In this document: positions 35,633 through 48,200 of the stretch, in pieces
Numbering within the stretch: position 1 is the stretch's first letter
Layout: every line of letters begins with the position of its first letter
Assembly (NCBI GenBank): GCA_005656395.1
Contig: SRSI01000010.1
Location: 1-64,000, forward strand
Length of the DNA: 64,000 bases
From: Strongyloides papillosus
Taxonomy: Eukaryota > Nematoda > Chromadorea > Rhabditida > Strongyloididae
Direction of reading: 5' to 3'
Made by a program: the position numbers and the translations under genes
Notes under the pieces: model-generated
What the model was told of the DNA's origin: nothing
What the model saw: the letters and a program-made list of their open reading frames with translations, nothing else
Databases searched by the model: none

Positions 35633-37530
35633 TTTTTAAAATTCTATAAAGTTCTCATACAAATTACTTGCGTTTAATTTTAGCTATTAATTCTTTAATT
35701 AGTGTAATAAATATAGGATTCTTATTTTTCTCATTAACTCAATTTACCTTATTCATGTCATATTTCAAAAAATTATTTCATATTTGAAGTGTATAATTTG
35801 TCATATAATTATGAATTTTGATGTGCACATTTATAAACAATTATACCTTTGTTTTGTGGTAAGATAAGATTTTTATTTTAACAATAACTTTGTTTAATAT
35901 TATGTCAACACATTTTATATAGAAATTTTAATAAATTTTTTTTCTTTGGTAAATGTTCTGTTTTTGATAATATTTTCAACTGTAATAAAATTAAATTTAA
36001 CGCTACTTCTAATGGTATTGGAAAATAGTTATGTTATCTACAACATTTTATGCTATTTTAAAAAATATTAATTGAGATTTATGGATGTATTAATATTTGA
36101 TTATGATGAATTTCTGATTGTTTTATGATGGCATAAGAGAGAGAAAAATATTTGATTTGATGTAATATTGAATTTTAAATACACATATATGAAATAAATT
36201 TAGTCTTATTAATTTTTAATAGTAACAAAATTTTTATTGCTAACAATAGATTATTTTTTAATCTTATTTTCTAAGAGTGTCATTAAGTACAGAAAATCTA
36301 TAAGGGGTAGTTTTGTGATAAATGAATAGTATGACTCTCTTATAAATATATTTAAACTTCTCATATATAAGTAAAAATTGCATACAAAGGGTATACTTAT
36401 TTTATGGATGCTTTAAACATGTGTCAAATATTATCATTAGTGTAGTATAAAGGCAATTTTTTATCCATAAATAATAGTTATCAAATATTTTAGGCAATTG
36501 AGATATAGTTTATTAAAGGAAGTTGGATTTTTTTTCCTATTATTAAAGATTATTTATATTTATACATATATTTTTCCATAAAAATGAGGATTTTCTTAAA
36601 TGTATGTTTGTGTTGTGAAATTTTCATTCTTACCAGGGCATTGAAAGTGATTTAAAATTAATGATAAATTATTATTACGTATTATAACATGTTTGTTTCC
36701 TCAAAATTGGCTTTTTTGTTTTACACTATCTTGCATGTTGTTGCTTTCTAATAGAGTCTTGATTCTCCAAGTGGAGTAACTTAATTTGTAAGCTTATTTC
36801 TTAATCGTGTTATCTATCTTTTTTAAATTAATACACATTCTTTCTCTTTATTATTTCTATTTATAATCTAATTCTTTTGTCATTCTCCACACCATTTTTG
36901 AATGAGTTTTATTTATCTGTCTATCTTCGGGTACTACAACTTGGATTCATATTTTATTATATTTTTTTTACTTTATATTCTTCCTGTCCAATTACAATAT
37001 CGTAAAATATTAAATACATTTTTTAATATTATGATAATTGCAATTTTGTGTATGTTGTTAAAAATATATTTATTACATGATATTTATAGATTTTTAAAAA
37101 CTTTTCTTCTATATTTCAACATTGAACGTTGGATATTTAATAAGTGTATAATTTTATTCTTGTATCATTTATTTTCCTTATTTTTAGATAAATATTTTAA
37201 TTTTTTTTATTTATATCTATATTAAAATTTAATATCTTAATTAGCATGGGTTTATCTAAATATAGATTGAGGTTTTATAAAAAAAATGTTGCTTTCTTCT
37301 TTTGTGAATCTCTTTTTATTTAAATAATAATTTATTTTTATTTCATTATAATATAATCAAACTATTAAAAATATTCTTCGCGGATATAAATATATGTAGA
37401 AATATATATATATTTTGGCATTAAATTTTGACTTAATTCTTTAAACGTCACAACATATGTCCTGATAGTATATAGCATATTTATATAAATATATATCGTT
37501 GACTCCCTCATCAAGACATTGTTAATACAA

Positions 37531-37574
37531 AGTCACCCCATACTACATAAAAGATAATGTAGTGGAGATGGACT
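37531..37574. repeat. Hairpin in the desert
   Basis: ACTACAT and ATGTAGT pair perfectly (7 bp) around an 8-base loop. AGTC and GACT plus a few inner bases extend the stem with bulges to about 44 bases. It lies in a GC-richer island at about 37500-37610, with no ORF. Function unknown. Confidence 0.4.
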
Positions 37575-39503
37575 GTTAGATGTAGGCTAAATACTGTTTT
37601 CCATAAATGTGTAACTGTTAAAAATACAAAAAATTTCATTTAAAATACGATTTTTATTAAAAAAATTTAAAAATTGACACAGTTTAGGCTTTGTTTTTAA
37701 TTATTTATTTCCATTTTTTTACTACTTCCTTTTTGCCAACGTTTTATTTCCTAAAATACTAAAGTTATTTTCTTTTTCTGATTGCTATATTTTTTATCGG
37801 TGGTAACAATCATATCAAATTTCTATTTATTATTTTGAGATATCTTATTGTCAAAGTACATTTATTTTTATGATATTGCTCATTTTACCACCTTATTATG
37901 ACTAATTTCTCTTTTATACAAAATTGCGTTTACTTAAATTTCCATCATCACTAAACTTTCAATCTTAATTTTTGAAGTCTTTTCTTCATTATGAATTAAT
38001 TTAAGATTACCATCAATAGATGTATGTAGATTACTGATATTTTGTAATCAACAGAATTAATTAAACATTATTTGTCGAGATGAAGAATTTGAAAAATGTA
38101 TTATATCATGAAACAAGTGCCTTTGTTCTTCTATATTCGTGACCATTGTATTTTATGAGGGTATCTCTAAAATATATCAATATAATTTTGAGAGGCTTAT
38201 AGAAAATGAAGATATAAAAACGAAGATAGGGTTGTTTAGTAGCTATCTTTCTTCCTCAGTCCACTATGCATCATATTATGAGTTGTGTAATAACAATAAT
38301 GTTACCGACAATAATACAAATCTCATAGAGGTATATATTTTTTTTATATTAAAAAAAACTCAATTATTAAATTTTTATCACTTGCGTCAACATACTTTTT
38401 CTTTATGTTTTAAAAACTTTAAACAATATTTTACCAAAAGAATATATTATGTAAAGATGCATTATGAAATATTATCTGATCACTAAAAGATATAAAGGAA
38501 GAGTAGATTTATTCCATCAGAAATAGTATTAGTAGGAGCAGATTACCTATCAAAAGTGTCTAAATTGAAGATCAATGATTGATAATAGTGTTATAAAAAG
38601 TTTGACTACTAATTTATTTCTCCTAAACATAAATTAATTTTTTATTTAATTATTTTACTCATTATATTGACATATGATTACATTTCTATAACAAATATTA
38701 TGCCGAAAACAATATTTAAAAATTGGAGGAAGTCAGAAGAGGGTATAGAGTTGTTAGATACCTTTAATTTTCATCTTATTATTTATTCATTCATCCAATG
38801 CAATTAATTTCTCAATATCATTCTTAAAAATTCATATATTCTTTATTTTCATATAAGGTCATTTTAATATTATCAGTTATCTACAAAATTTATTAATTCT
38901 ATTTTATATATTTTTAATACAATGACTGAGTTTTTATGTTTAGAAACCAATTTTTTTATTTCATTTAACAAAAACAAAAAGCGATGACTAGATTTATTTT
39001 TCCGTAAAAATATAAAAAAAAGAATCTAATAAGTATAAATATGTAGATGGTAAAACCTTTGCATCATAAAGCTACGTAATTTTATTCTACTTATTTTTAT
39101 ATATTTTATTTAAATTTAGTTGAATTTTGGAAATTTTTTTTTCCTTAATAATGTCGATAGAGAATTTTACTATTATTTTAGATGATTAAAAATAAATTTT
39201 CAATGCTCACACACCGTCTTATTCTATATATATTTTTTTTGGGAAAAAAAATATTTAAAAAAGTATATGAGATTTTTTTTTTGCATAAATATAAACAAAA
39301 TTATTGTACTGCTTTTCAAACAATGGTTGCTAAGAATTGAAAAACAAGTCAAAAAATTGACTTTTGAAGTAAAAAAAATATAGGATGGAGGAGATAAAAA
39401 GTTTTCAGGATACAAGATACAATATTTTATATGCATTTTTAATGAAATATCTTCACCATTGTTTAATTCACATTAGTTATACGTACTTGGTATTAGGGCA
39501 CAC

Positions 39504-39526
39504 TAAGCTATGTATTTTATAGCTTA
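39504..39526. repeat. Perfect 8-bp hairpin
   Basis: TAAGCTAT and ATAGCTTA separated by seven bases. A short palindrome; a terminator-like or regulatory role is unproven. Confidence 0.35.
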
Positions 39527-39626
39527 TTATACTACCCAATATTTTTAGTTATTATTTTACCTTCAACAATTCAAAAGTTTGATAGTTTTAATAATTTATT
39601 AACAATTTCATTTTAGATTTACATCT

Positions 39627-39806
39627 CTAACCTACGTCTAAACCAAAATATTTTGCCATCAGCCGGTACAATTTTTCACCAATATCAATTCTTGGACTCC
39701 AATGAGTCATTAATATAGGTGAAGAAAATATTTTATCTATAGTATTTGAACTTTTTTGTACCGAAGGTTTTGCTGGAGTAGTGGTAATTTTTTGGCAAAT
39801 TACTAG
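39627..39806 (-). other. Exon-like orphan ORF
   Basis: 59 open codons ending in TAG at 39627. The last half reads LMTHWSPRIDIGEKLYRLM, with A/T-ending codons as in real genes here. No ATG is in frame. ACTCCAG (about 39770 on this strand) could be a splice acceptor, making it a last exon, but I find no partner exon. It may be a gene fragment. Family not recognised. Confidence 0.35.
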
Positions 39807-40194
39807 TTATTATTCTTTTCAATAAAAAAATATTATTTTGACCTTTTGTACATACAATTGACAAGCTAAACTAGACTATTAATTGTTGAGGTAACCAATT
39901 TATAGGATTTCTTTAATATTTTGTAAAAAATTTTTTAGGTTCACAAAATTTGCCTATATTTATACGTTTATTACTTCAAAATTGTTATTGTTCTAAATTT
40001 TTTTACTATCATTCATTGGTAAGTATTATAAACAAGAGTTAATTCCAATGATGACTTATATATTTCAGTGAATTAAAATTGATAACAATATTAGCTGTAA
40101 AATATTTCTGCAAACGAGTTTAAATTTTTTGCGAAACTTTCATTGTGTTCCAAGTTTTATTATATATATACTTAGATATATATATTATATAATA

Positions 40195-40374
40195 TACACG
40201 TCAACATCAGCTTCTCTAGACTTGTTGGCATCGAATATCAACCTTCCTTGGTGAATTAATTATTCTTGCTACTTTTATTTGTCTACATCCGGGAGAATTT
40301 ATTTTTCTACAAACGTGCCGTCCGACAAAATTATTCCATCTACCATATTTGATATGCAAGATGAGAGCGGTAAG
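40195..40374. other. GC-richer island with a perfect GTAAGT donor
   Basis: Plus strand ends at GAGAGCG|GTAAGT (about 40370), an ideal donor. One frame would give a tiny first exon with ATG AGA GCG, in the phase used by the unc-103 first exons. Minus strand has an open frame with GRWNNFVGRHVCRKINSPGC. The signals conflict; it may be a 5' exon or promoter of unc-103. Confidence 0.3.
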
Positions 40375-43300
40375 TTTTAAAGGGAAAAATTAAAAAATTA
40401 AGAAAAATACTAGGTTAAGAGTTAGAGTGTCCCTTTAGCAATTGAGGAAATTAAAATTTTATTTCATCATAAGTACTTTTTTGTCTTATGTAATTTTTTT
40501 CATTATCTATTATAATTATTTGTTATTCAAAAAAATTGGTCCTTTCCACTTTCTTTTCCCTTCTTAACTCATACTGTTAATTTTTTTTGTTAACTTATTT
40601 AAATTGAATATCTAATAAGTTCTTTAATATAGATGTGTTGTTATTGAATTGGATTTGGTATGGCGGTCCGGAAAGTAATTATCTACATAGTAGTGAATGA
40701 GAATTTGAGTTTAGAAATTTTAGATAGTAGTGATACATTTGGTAATTTTTATTTAGGAATTATATTAAAAAAATATTCTTAAAATTTATTTCAATTATTT
40801 ATTATATTTTGATACTTTTATCATTAGTTTATTTTATCAGTATATAATTTATGAAAAAAAGTTACTCATATAATTAATATTGTGTATTATTTTCATTTTT
40901 TATTTAATGTTTGTTTTATCACTTCTTTTCTTTAATTGATTTAGGCATTATAATTAAATAGGGAATTCTTGATATTAAGGCACATAATAGATATAAAAAT
41001 ATATAATTTTTAAGAATGTGACTAACATTTTATTAATGTAGTGGTGTGATTTAAAAAAGGATGGCAAATATTAAAAATATTTTGTACATATATAGAAAAA
41101 GTGTTAAGGGGATGAAATAATTATTACAGTGTGTCCAGGAGAATGTTGTCAATAAATAAAATGTGCCTTCTTCCTCCTATTTTAATTGCTTCTCTTCCTG
41201 TCTTTTGTATTAAAAAATGAAGAAATAAAAACATATTTGGACGGAATAAAGGTTGTTTTTATAAAAGATCATTTTTCATAAAGTAATACTTTAATTGACA
41301 TAAGTAATGTTAAAAATCAAATTTTTTTTACATTTATCTATCTAGGGAAATATTATCATTCCTTATTAATATGAGTATCCTAACTTTATATATTTACTTT
41401 ATTATAATGGATAATAAGACAATTTCTTTAATATGTAACTGTTAAGATAGAAGCATTAGATAGTATTGGTTATAAAGTGTAACTGTGTCTTAATATATAT
41501 TATGAAGATGTTTTCGGAAAAAGATATCATGTCTATCTTTTATATTCTAAGAGAGAAATGAGGCATGGAAATTCTATTTCTTACATTAAGAAATAAGATA
41601 TATATTTTATGAGAATATTTAAATATATAGATGTATCTGGACACAGGGCCTCTTTATTATGCATAAGAAGGTATTGCATTTTTTTAAAACCATTAATTTT
41701 GATACGTCTTTACTATCTTTTAAGTATAGTATATTATAAATATATAAACTATGTTTCCATTACTATATAATACGTAAGACTTTCTTTTTTAATTAAACTT
41801 AGCTTATCATATATTTAAGACACATTCAAATCAAAAATGATATATGATACAAAGAATTACATTATACTTTTTGATTTTTAATTTATATGACATATTTTGT
41901 TTACGTTTTTTACTATTAAATTTTTTTTTTTAAATTTTATTTTTCATTACTAAAAAATAGTTTTATCTTATTTTAAATGAATAACTCATTACATTTTATA
42001 ATCTATTGTCATTAATTGAACATATAAAAGTTTTTCAGTGTACCGTTAGCTAATATTTTAATAAAACTATATAAAAGTATCCATGTTTTATTTAAATCTA
42101 TTCAACCTTCATCATGTTTCTTATTGGCAAAAGACTATTTGTCATTTTAATTCAAAATTCATTCAAAGGCCATTCTTATTACAATTATTCGTCTTATTTG
42201 TTACTTTATATGTACTTAGTATAAATATAATTTTATGTTATAAGAACATGTCTTTTCTAAATTAAATTAGCTAAATATCTAATAAATCATATTATTATAA
42301 AAGGATAATTAAACTTTTTATCCCAGTTCTCTTTACGCTTTCTTAATATTTTGATCCCTTACACTAGGTATTATTCTTTTTCTTAATCCATATTGTCTTC
42401 TAAGATACTATAATCCCTTCTTGTAGAAGTATAATACATTTTATGTTTATAAATTTTAGTAAGATTCACACCCATTAGGCATTACTTTTTTTATCATAAT
42501 ATTTTTGCATTGAAATTTTTAGGTTTCGTCTTTTTCTAACTCCATTTATATCTCTTCCTTTCATATAGATGCTTCAGGCAGATTCTAAAAGTAAATGACA
42601 ACTTAAAACTTGCCTACTATGTCATATTCTATCATTATATCATTCCATTTATTTATTATATAGTTGAGTGAGGTAGATATATAAAATTCCTAAGTATAAA
42701 ACTATTTATGTCCTCATTTTCTATACTTCCATACTACCAAAAATTTTTTTAAAAACTATGTATTAACAGGATGTTTTGTCTTTTAAGTTAAAAATATCAT
42801 TAACCTTGTGGCGTTCTATAATTGATATTAAAAATTTCTCTCAAAAATTGGATGATTAATGTTTTGAGGAGTCTTTTCTTTACTGTGACAATAGTAGTGA
42901 TGGAAAGAATAATGAGATATGTATTTTATATTGTATAGAGGTGATGAAAAAATTTGATTGAGTGATAAAAATTAAAAGTAATTTGAAGGGAAATCAAAGA
43001 CATATTTGATGGATTTTTTAATTACAATTCAATTAATTTTTCTCATTGGCATCTCAATAAATTTAACCATAGATAAATAATATCTTATTATATAATAAAA
43101 TTGATTTTTCATTATTTTCATTTCACATAAATTATTTATTTTAATGTTGTTTTTTATTATTATTATTTCATTAATTTTTATATTAAATTAACTTTCATAA
43201 TGTTATAATATCTATGGATCTTAGTAAAATTTTATTTTTTATCATAGTTTAGTTGATTATCTATTCTTTTAAAATTAGCTTCTATATTTATCATGCCTGC

Positions 43301-44104
43301 GCTGAATGGTAAATTGTTATTTTACTAGTAAAATTGAATTTATTACTCTGTAACTCTATATTAATACATATTTTTATTAGTACACTTTTAAATACCATAT
43401 GTCGAATAAGATAATTATTATATATTATCTATTTAATCTTGTCATTTCATATATTTATTAAGTTTAATAATTAGTTGCGATGAATTATGGTTATATTTAT
43501 AGTAAAAAAAAGAATATATAGGTATCTTTTATAATAGTATTCATTAAAAATAATTTATTTTAATTTTACTATTATTTTGATACGATATATTTAGTTATTA
43601 TATGTTTAAGATTTCAACGGTTTATTAAAAATATATTTTTATATAATTTAAGTATAGTAAAATATATATTGGCTAAACATTATAATAATTTTTATTGAGG
43701 GAAAATTTAGTGAAATATAAAAAGTGATTTCCTTTTAACTATCATGACATCCTGTTCCATCATTTTTATTCATTTTAAAATATAACTTTCTTCATCATCT
43801 GATCTCAGATTTCAGTTAGGAAGTTTCAACATTTTATATTATTTAAAATATCATCTTTTACTTATTATATTTATTACTCATTACTTTAATATCACTTTTC
43901 TTTTATCAACTTCATTTACTTCATTATTTAACCATATCTAAACTACTTCTCTTTATATAATTTTAAAATATCATCTAAAGGCATAACGTGTATTCATATA
44001 TAATCTTTACTATTATTTATTTATTTATGCACCCATTCATATTTAAGCATAAATTTTAAAAATGTAAATGAATTTCTTTTTAATGTAAAAACATTTGAAA
44101 ATTT

Positions 44105-44127
44105 ACCATTCTCTGGCGGCGAATGGT
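44105..44127. repeat. Inverted repeat with GC-rich loop
   Basis: ACCATTC and GAATGGT flank TCTGGCGGC, in otherwise AT-only surroundings about 0.9 kb before the first unc-103 exon. It could be a binding site or an RNA hairpin. Confidence 0.35.
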
Positions 44128-44991
44128 GTGGAAATTCTTTTATGGTATATAAGTCAATTAAAAAAAATATATAAGGATAATAGGTGTAAAACATATCTAA
44201 AAAATTAGTTTAATGAAAATGAAGAAGTGCTATTTTTTTAAGTGAAATTAGAGAAGCAGTTAAAAATTTAATCTGTAATATCATAAACTATCTTCTCCTA
44301 AGTACACTTTATCATACTCTGTTGATTAAATTATCTTTTCCTTTTACTATCATAATTTTCAGTAATTTTCAAATGTTTTTGAGATAAAAATAATTCTTTT
44401 CCTAAATTATACTTTTAATAATGTTGTTCATGGAAAAAATTTTTAAATAATTACCACGATTTACTTCTCCCATAACATATGTAAATATGTATATATTTAT
44501 GATTTTTGTTATCCAATTTCTCATTGTATTTTTTAAAGACTCTTAAATTATAGATTTTTTTTAAAGTTGTTTATTTGAAAAACTCCAAAATATCAGCATA
44601 AGATTTATAAAAATTGAATAATAGATAATATAATTGAAAAAAATGTTTATTTCTTGAAAAATATTTTGAAGCAACAAGACAATAATTATATAGACAGGTT
44701 ATTACTGCTGTTGCCCTTCAATTATTTCAGTTTATACTATATTTTTGGTTCATATATTTTTTGCTGATATTTTTTTTAAAACCTAAAACAATTTTTAATA
44801 ATTAAAAGAGACTCATTGGAGATTTATTTTTATTAATATTATTATTAATGCAGTATTTGGAGAGGCTGAATTGGGATTGTGAAATTTTTATATTTTATGG
44901 CCTATTGTCATTTTATTATATCTATCTAATTAATTCTAAAAAAAATAGTATTTATATATTTTAATCAAATCCTAAACATATTTTGTTCCAT

Positions 44992-45201
44992 ATGAAGACA
45001 GCCATCTTCGGTGGTGGTGATCCATCTTCAAATACCTCAACAGCTAATGCTTCAGGGCCTCCTCCATTAACTTTTACTCCACCAGCTCTCCTTTCTGCAA
45101 CAACTTCCTCAAGTCATCATGGAAGGAGAAGTGGTTCAAGTGGTGTTTCTAATGTTAGAAGTATTTCCCATACGACTAGGAGACATTCAAGGATGCAAAA
45201 T
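44992..45201 (+). other. unc-103: unc-103 alternative first exon 1
   Basis: ATG, 70 codons, ends AAT|GTATGA in phase 0. Rich in Ser/Thr/Pro, starting [13 protein letters not shown] and ending RRHSRMQN. Splicing onto 46774 keeps the frame. Confidence 0.7.
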
Positions 45202-48200
45202 GTATGATTACTAAAAATGTTTCTTGATAGTTCTTAAAATATACTTTAAAAAAACAAAAACGAAATAGTATACATATTGTAAAATAATAATATAGAATAT
45301 ACTGCTTATTAGAAGTAATTTTCTTCCTCAAATATATAATAATACAAATATCTAAGTATTACAAATTGTTTGCTAAACCCAATATATTACTCCATCTAAA
45401 GAAAATAGGTAACTCAAAAGTAAAGAGTATTTAATCAATTATCAAATTTTCCATATACATATTCTTTCTAACACCTAGAATTTCATTTTCATTTACTCTC
45501 TTATAATATACCTCTTCAGGAAGAGGTCCACTTTTCCACTATTTTAAATATTATTTTATCTTTTAATGATTTTAATGAATGAACAAAAAAGAATCAAACA
45601 TAACGTTTCATTTGGTTTACATCCTACTGTTCCTAAGAGATTCTCATTAATTGAGAAACCCTTACTAAAGACAGCTTCGTTGTATCAAGAACAGCGACAA
45701 AAATTTCCTACATTAACAGCTTTTCTTTCTAATTCATCTTATATCAAGGTAACTTTCATAGAATACATAATATCACGTAGAGATATATAAAATCTTTTTA
45801 AATCATTTTTCTAAATTACAGTATTCAATGATATAAATAGTTTAACTTTTAATATGTATATCATTATTTTTTTATTATAAATTTGTCATTTGAATTGATA
45901 GAAATTTGTCCATTAATCTTTTATCATTATTGAAAAGAAATATAGGCATGTAAATGTTTAAGGTCTTCTTCCTCCTTTTATCAATATATATTTATATTTA
46001 AGGAAAACTATTATAACGGTCGTTAATAAAGTGTATTGTAATTACATAAAAATAAACAATAGAATGAGTTATTTATACTGATATCACTTTTATATAGTAC
46101 AGAAAGAATGAAGATATTAAATTGTTGAGTTTTCATCCTCCTCCAATAATCATTTCTAAAAGATAGGATTTTGTAAAGTGTTACAATTAAGGGTGGGAGG
46201 TAAAAAGAAGAGGGTATGGAGAGAGTGGATGAATTTATATTTCTAAATGTGGCGTTTCACATTTTGAGTTTTGAAGAATCTAATTTGACAGCTACATAAC
46301 TATTTTCCTGTTGTGAAAAGAATATAATTTAGGCATATAGTGTATTTATTTGTCTTTTTATAGCCTATATTAAGGTTATTTTACTATTTTATTACAATTT
46401 TTTTTTACAAAATATTAAATTACTATGCCATTCATACCTACTTCAGAGGCATACCTTAGTAATGTTTCACCAAGACCATTTTTACCTTCAAGTTTAACTT
46501 CTACTCAACAAAAAAGATTATCTTATGCCTCTGGTAGTAATAGACTTTTCCGATTTTCTACTTCCACACCAATCAAGACACTTGAAACTGTTCAAGAAGA
46601 TGTTGTTGCGGAAGAGGAAAGTAATGAAAATTTTAAAGTTTCATCTTCCTTGGATACAATTAATAGTAGGGTATGTTAACATGTACTTATGACTAATTAT
46701 TATTTGAATCTTTTATTCCTGTTTTCTTGAATTTTTTTCAAGATACAGGATTATTAATTGATTGCGTCTTTAGATTTTATCAATAAATCAAAGTAAGAGT
46801 AGTACTAATCTAAATAGTACTGGCCGTGAATCAGAAACCAATACTAAAATCCCAAGTCTGGAGGGTCATAATTTATTATTTAAAAGTTCGAAAATTGATG
46901 AGTCATCTAAAGTTTCTACGTCAACTTTTGATGATAATGATGTTTTCAGAAATTCTCCAACATCTAGTTGTGATAGTTTATCTATTCCTATGGATAATAA
47001 TGATATTGAGAGATCAATGTCATTACCATATTCATCAAATAATGTTTTTAATAAGATATATCAAGGAAAACTTTTACCTTATTCTAAAGTTAATCCTTTA
47101 CTACACCAAAAAGCTTCATCACTTCCACATAATACTGTGTATCAATCAAATGTTTCTAATCGAATAGTATATACTTCTCATCCTTCAAAAATTTATAGTG
47201 ATGTTCAATCATCTTCATGCAATACTAATGTTTTCAAGGATTCTATCTCTTCATTGGATAAAGGAAAAGGATTAAGAAAATTTTCATTAACTCATACTAT
47301 TTATCACTCTGGCTCCTCTCTAAATACAGGTTGTGGATCTACCTCTAATTTATCCTCAGCAGCTAATGTTGTTAGGAGAGCTAGTATGGCTGTTAGAAAA
47401 TTATCTATGGCTATACCAAGTCTTTCTCCAGATCCTATTCCTCACTCTGCGGTATATATTTATTATTATTTTGTTATCAAAAAAAATATATGTATATATT
47501 TTTCGTTTATAAATGTTTTTAAGGGATTTAAGAACTATCAGTGTGTATATATAATATTTTTTTGTCTTTATGTACTAAAGCTTTCTCTTTATATATATTT
47601 ATATTTAAATTGTACATATGCTTTCATTTTAAAAACAGTGAATGTCTCTAAAAATAACATAAACATACTAATTAAGAGGGTGGCTTAAATATATTAGTTA
47701 AAATAAAATAATAAATGATAATTATTATATTTAAATTTAGGTTTTGTCGCTGGGTGCCGATGTTCTCCCGGAATATAAACTTCAACCAACAAGAATTCAT
47801 CATTGTACAATAGTTCACTACTCACCTTTCAAAGCAGTATGGGATTGGATAATTTTATTATTAGTTATATATACAGCAATTTTCACTCCATATGTAGCAG
47901 CCTTCCTTCTAAGAGAAGTATGATTTTTTTTATTTATTATATATATTTTTTTTATTATTAATTTATTTTTAGTCACAAAATAATGGTACACGGAAAGGAA
48001 CATCATTTACAGAACCTCTAGAAATTATAGATCTTATCGTAGATATAATGTTTATCGTAGATATTATAATTAATTTTCGCACAACATATGTTAATGATAA
48101 TGACGAGGTAGTGTCACATCCGGGTAAAATAGCGATGCATTATTTTAAAGGTTGGTTCATAATTGACCTTATTGCTGCTGTTCCTTTTGACTTGCTACTG

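Larger units (their letters stand above)
35633..44980. other. 9-kb AT-rich desert between small gene and unc-103
   Basis: Long, very AT-rich stretch. Frames such as 36902-37225 (F/L/I/Y only) are noise. Exceptions noted separately are hairpins at 37531, 39504 and 44105, an orphan exon-like ORF at 39627-39806, and a GC-richer island at 40195-40374. It probably holds regulatory DNA and possibly far 5' exons of unc-103, but I cannot identify any with confidence. Confidence 0.5.

Noticed and set aside
36902..37225. Long hydrophobic frame in the desert
   Set aside because: Composition is what poly-T rich DNA gives; no conserved motif.
38139..38486. 115-codon frame with a GAG|GTATAT end
   Set aside because: Begins at GTG, has no ATG in frame, and no match; the second half is noise. 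A cryptic exon cannot be excluded.
34730..44980. Transposon remnants
   Set aside because: I searched for terminal inverted repeats, target duplications and transposase or reverse transcriptase motifs and saw none.
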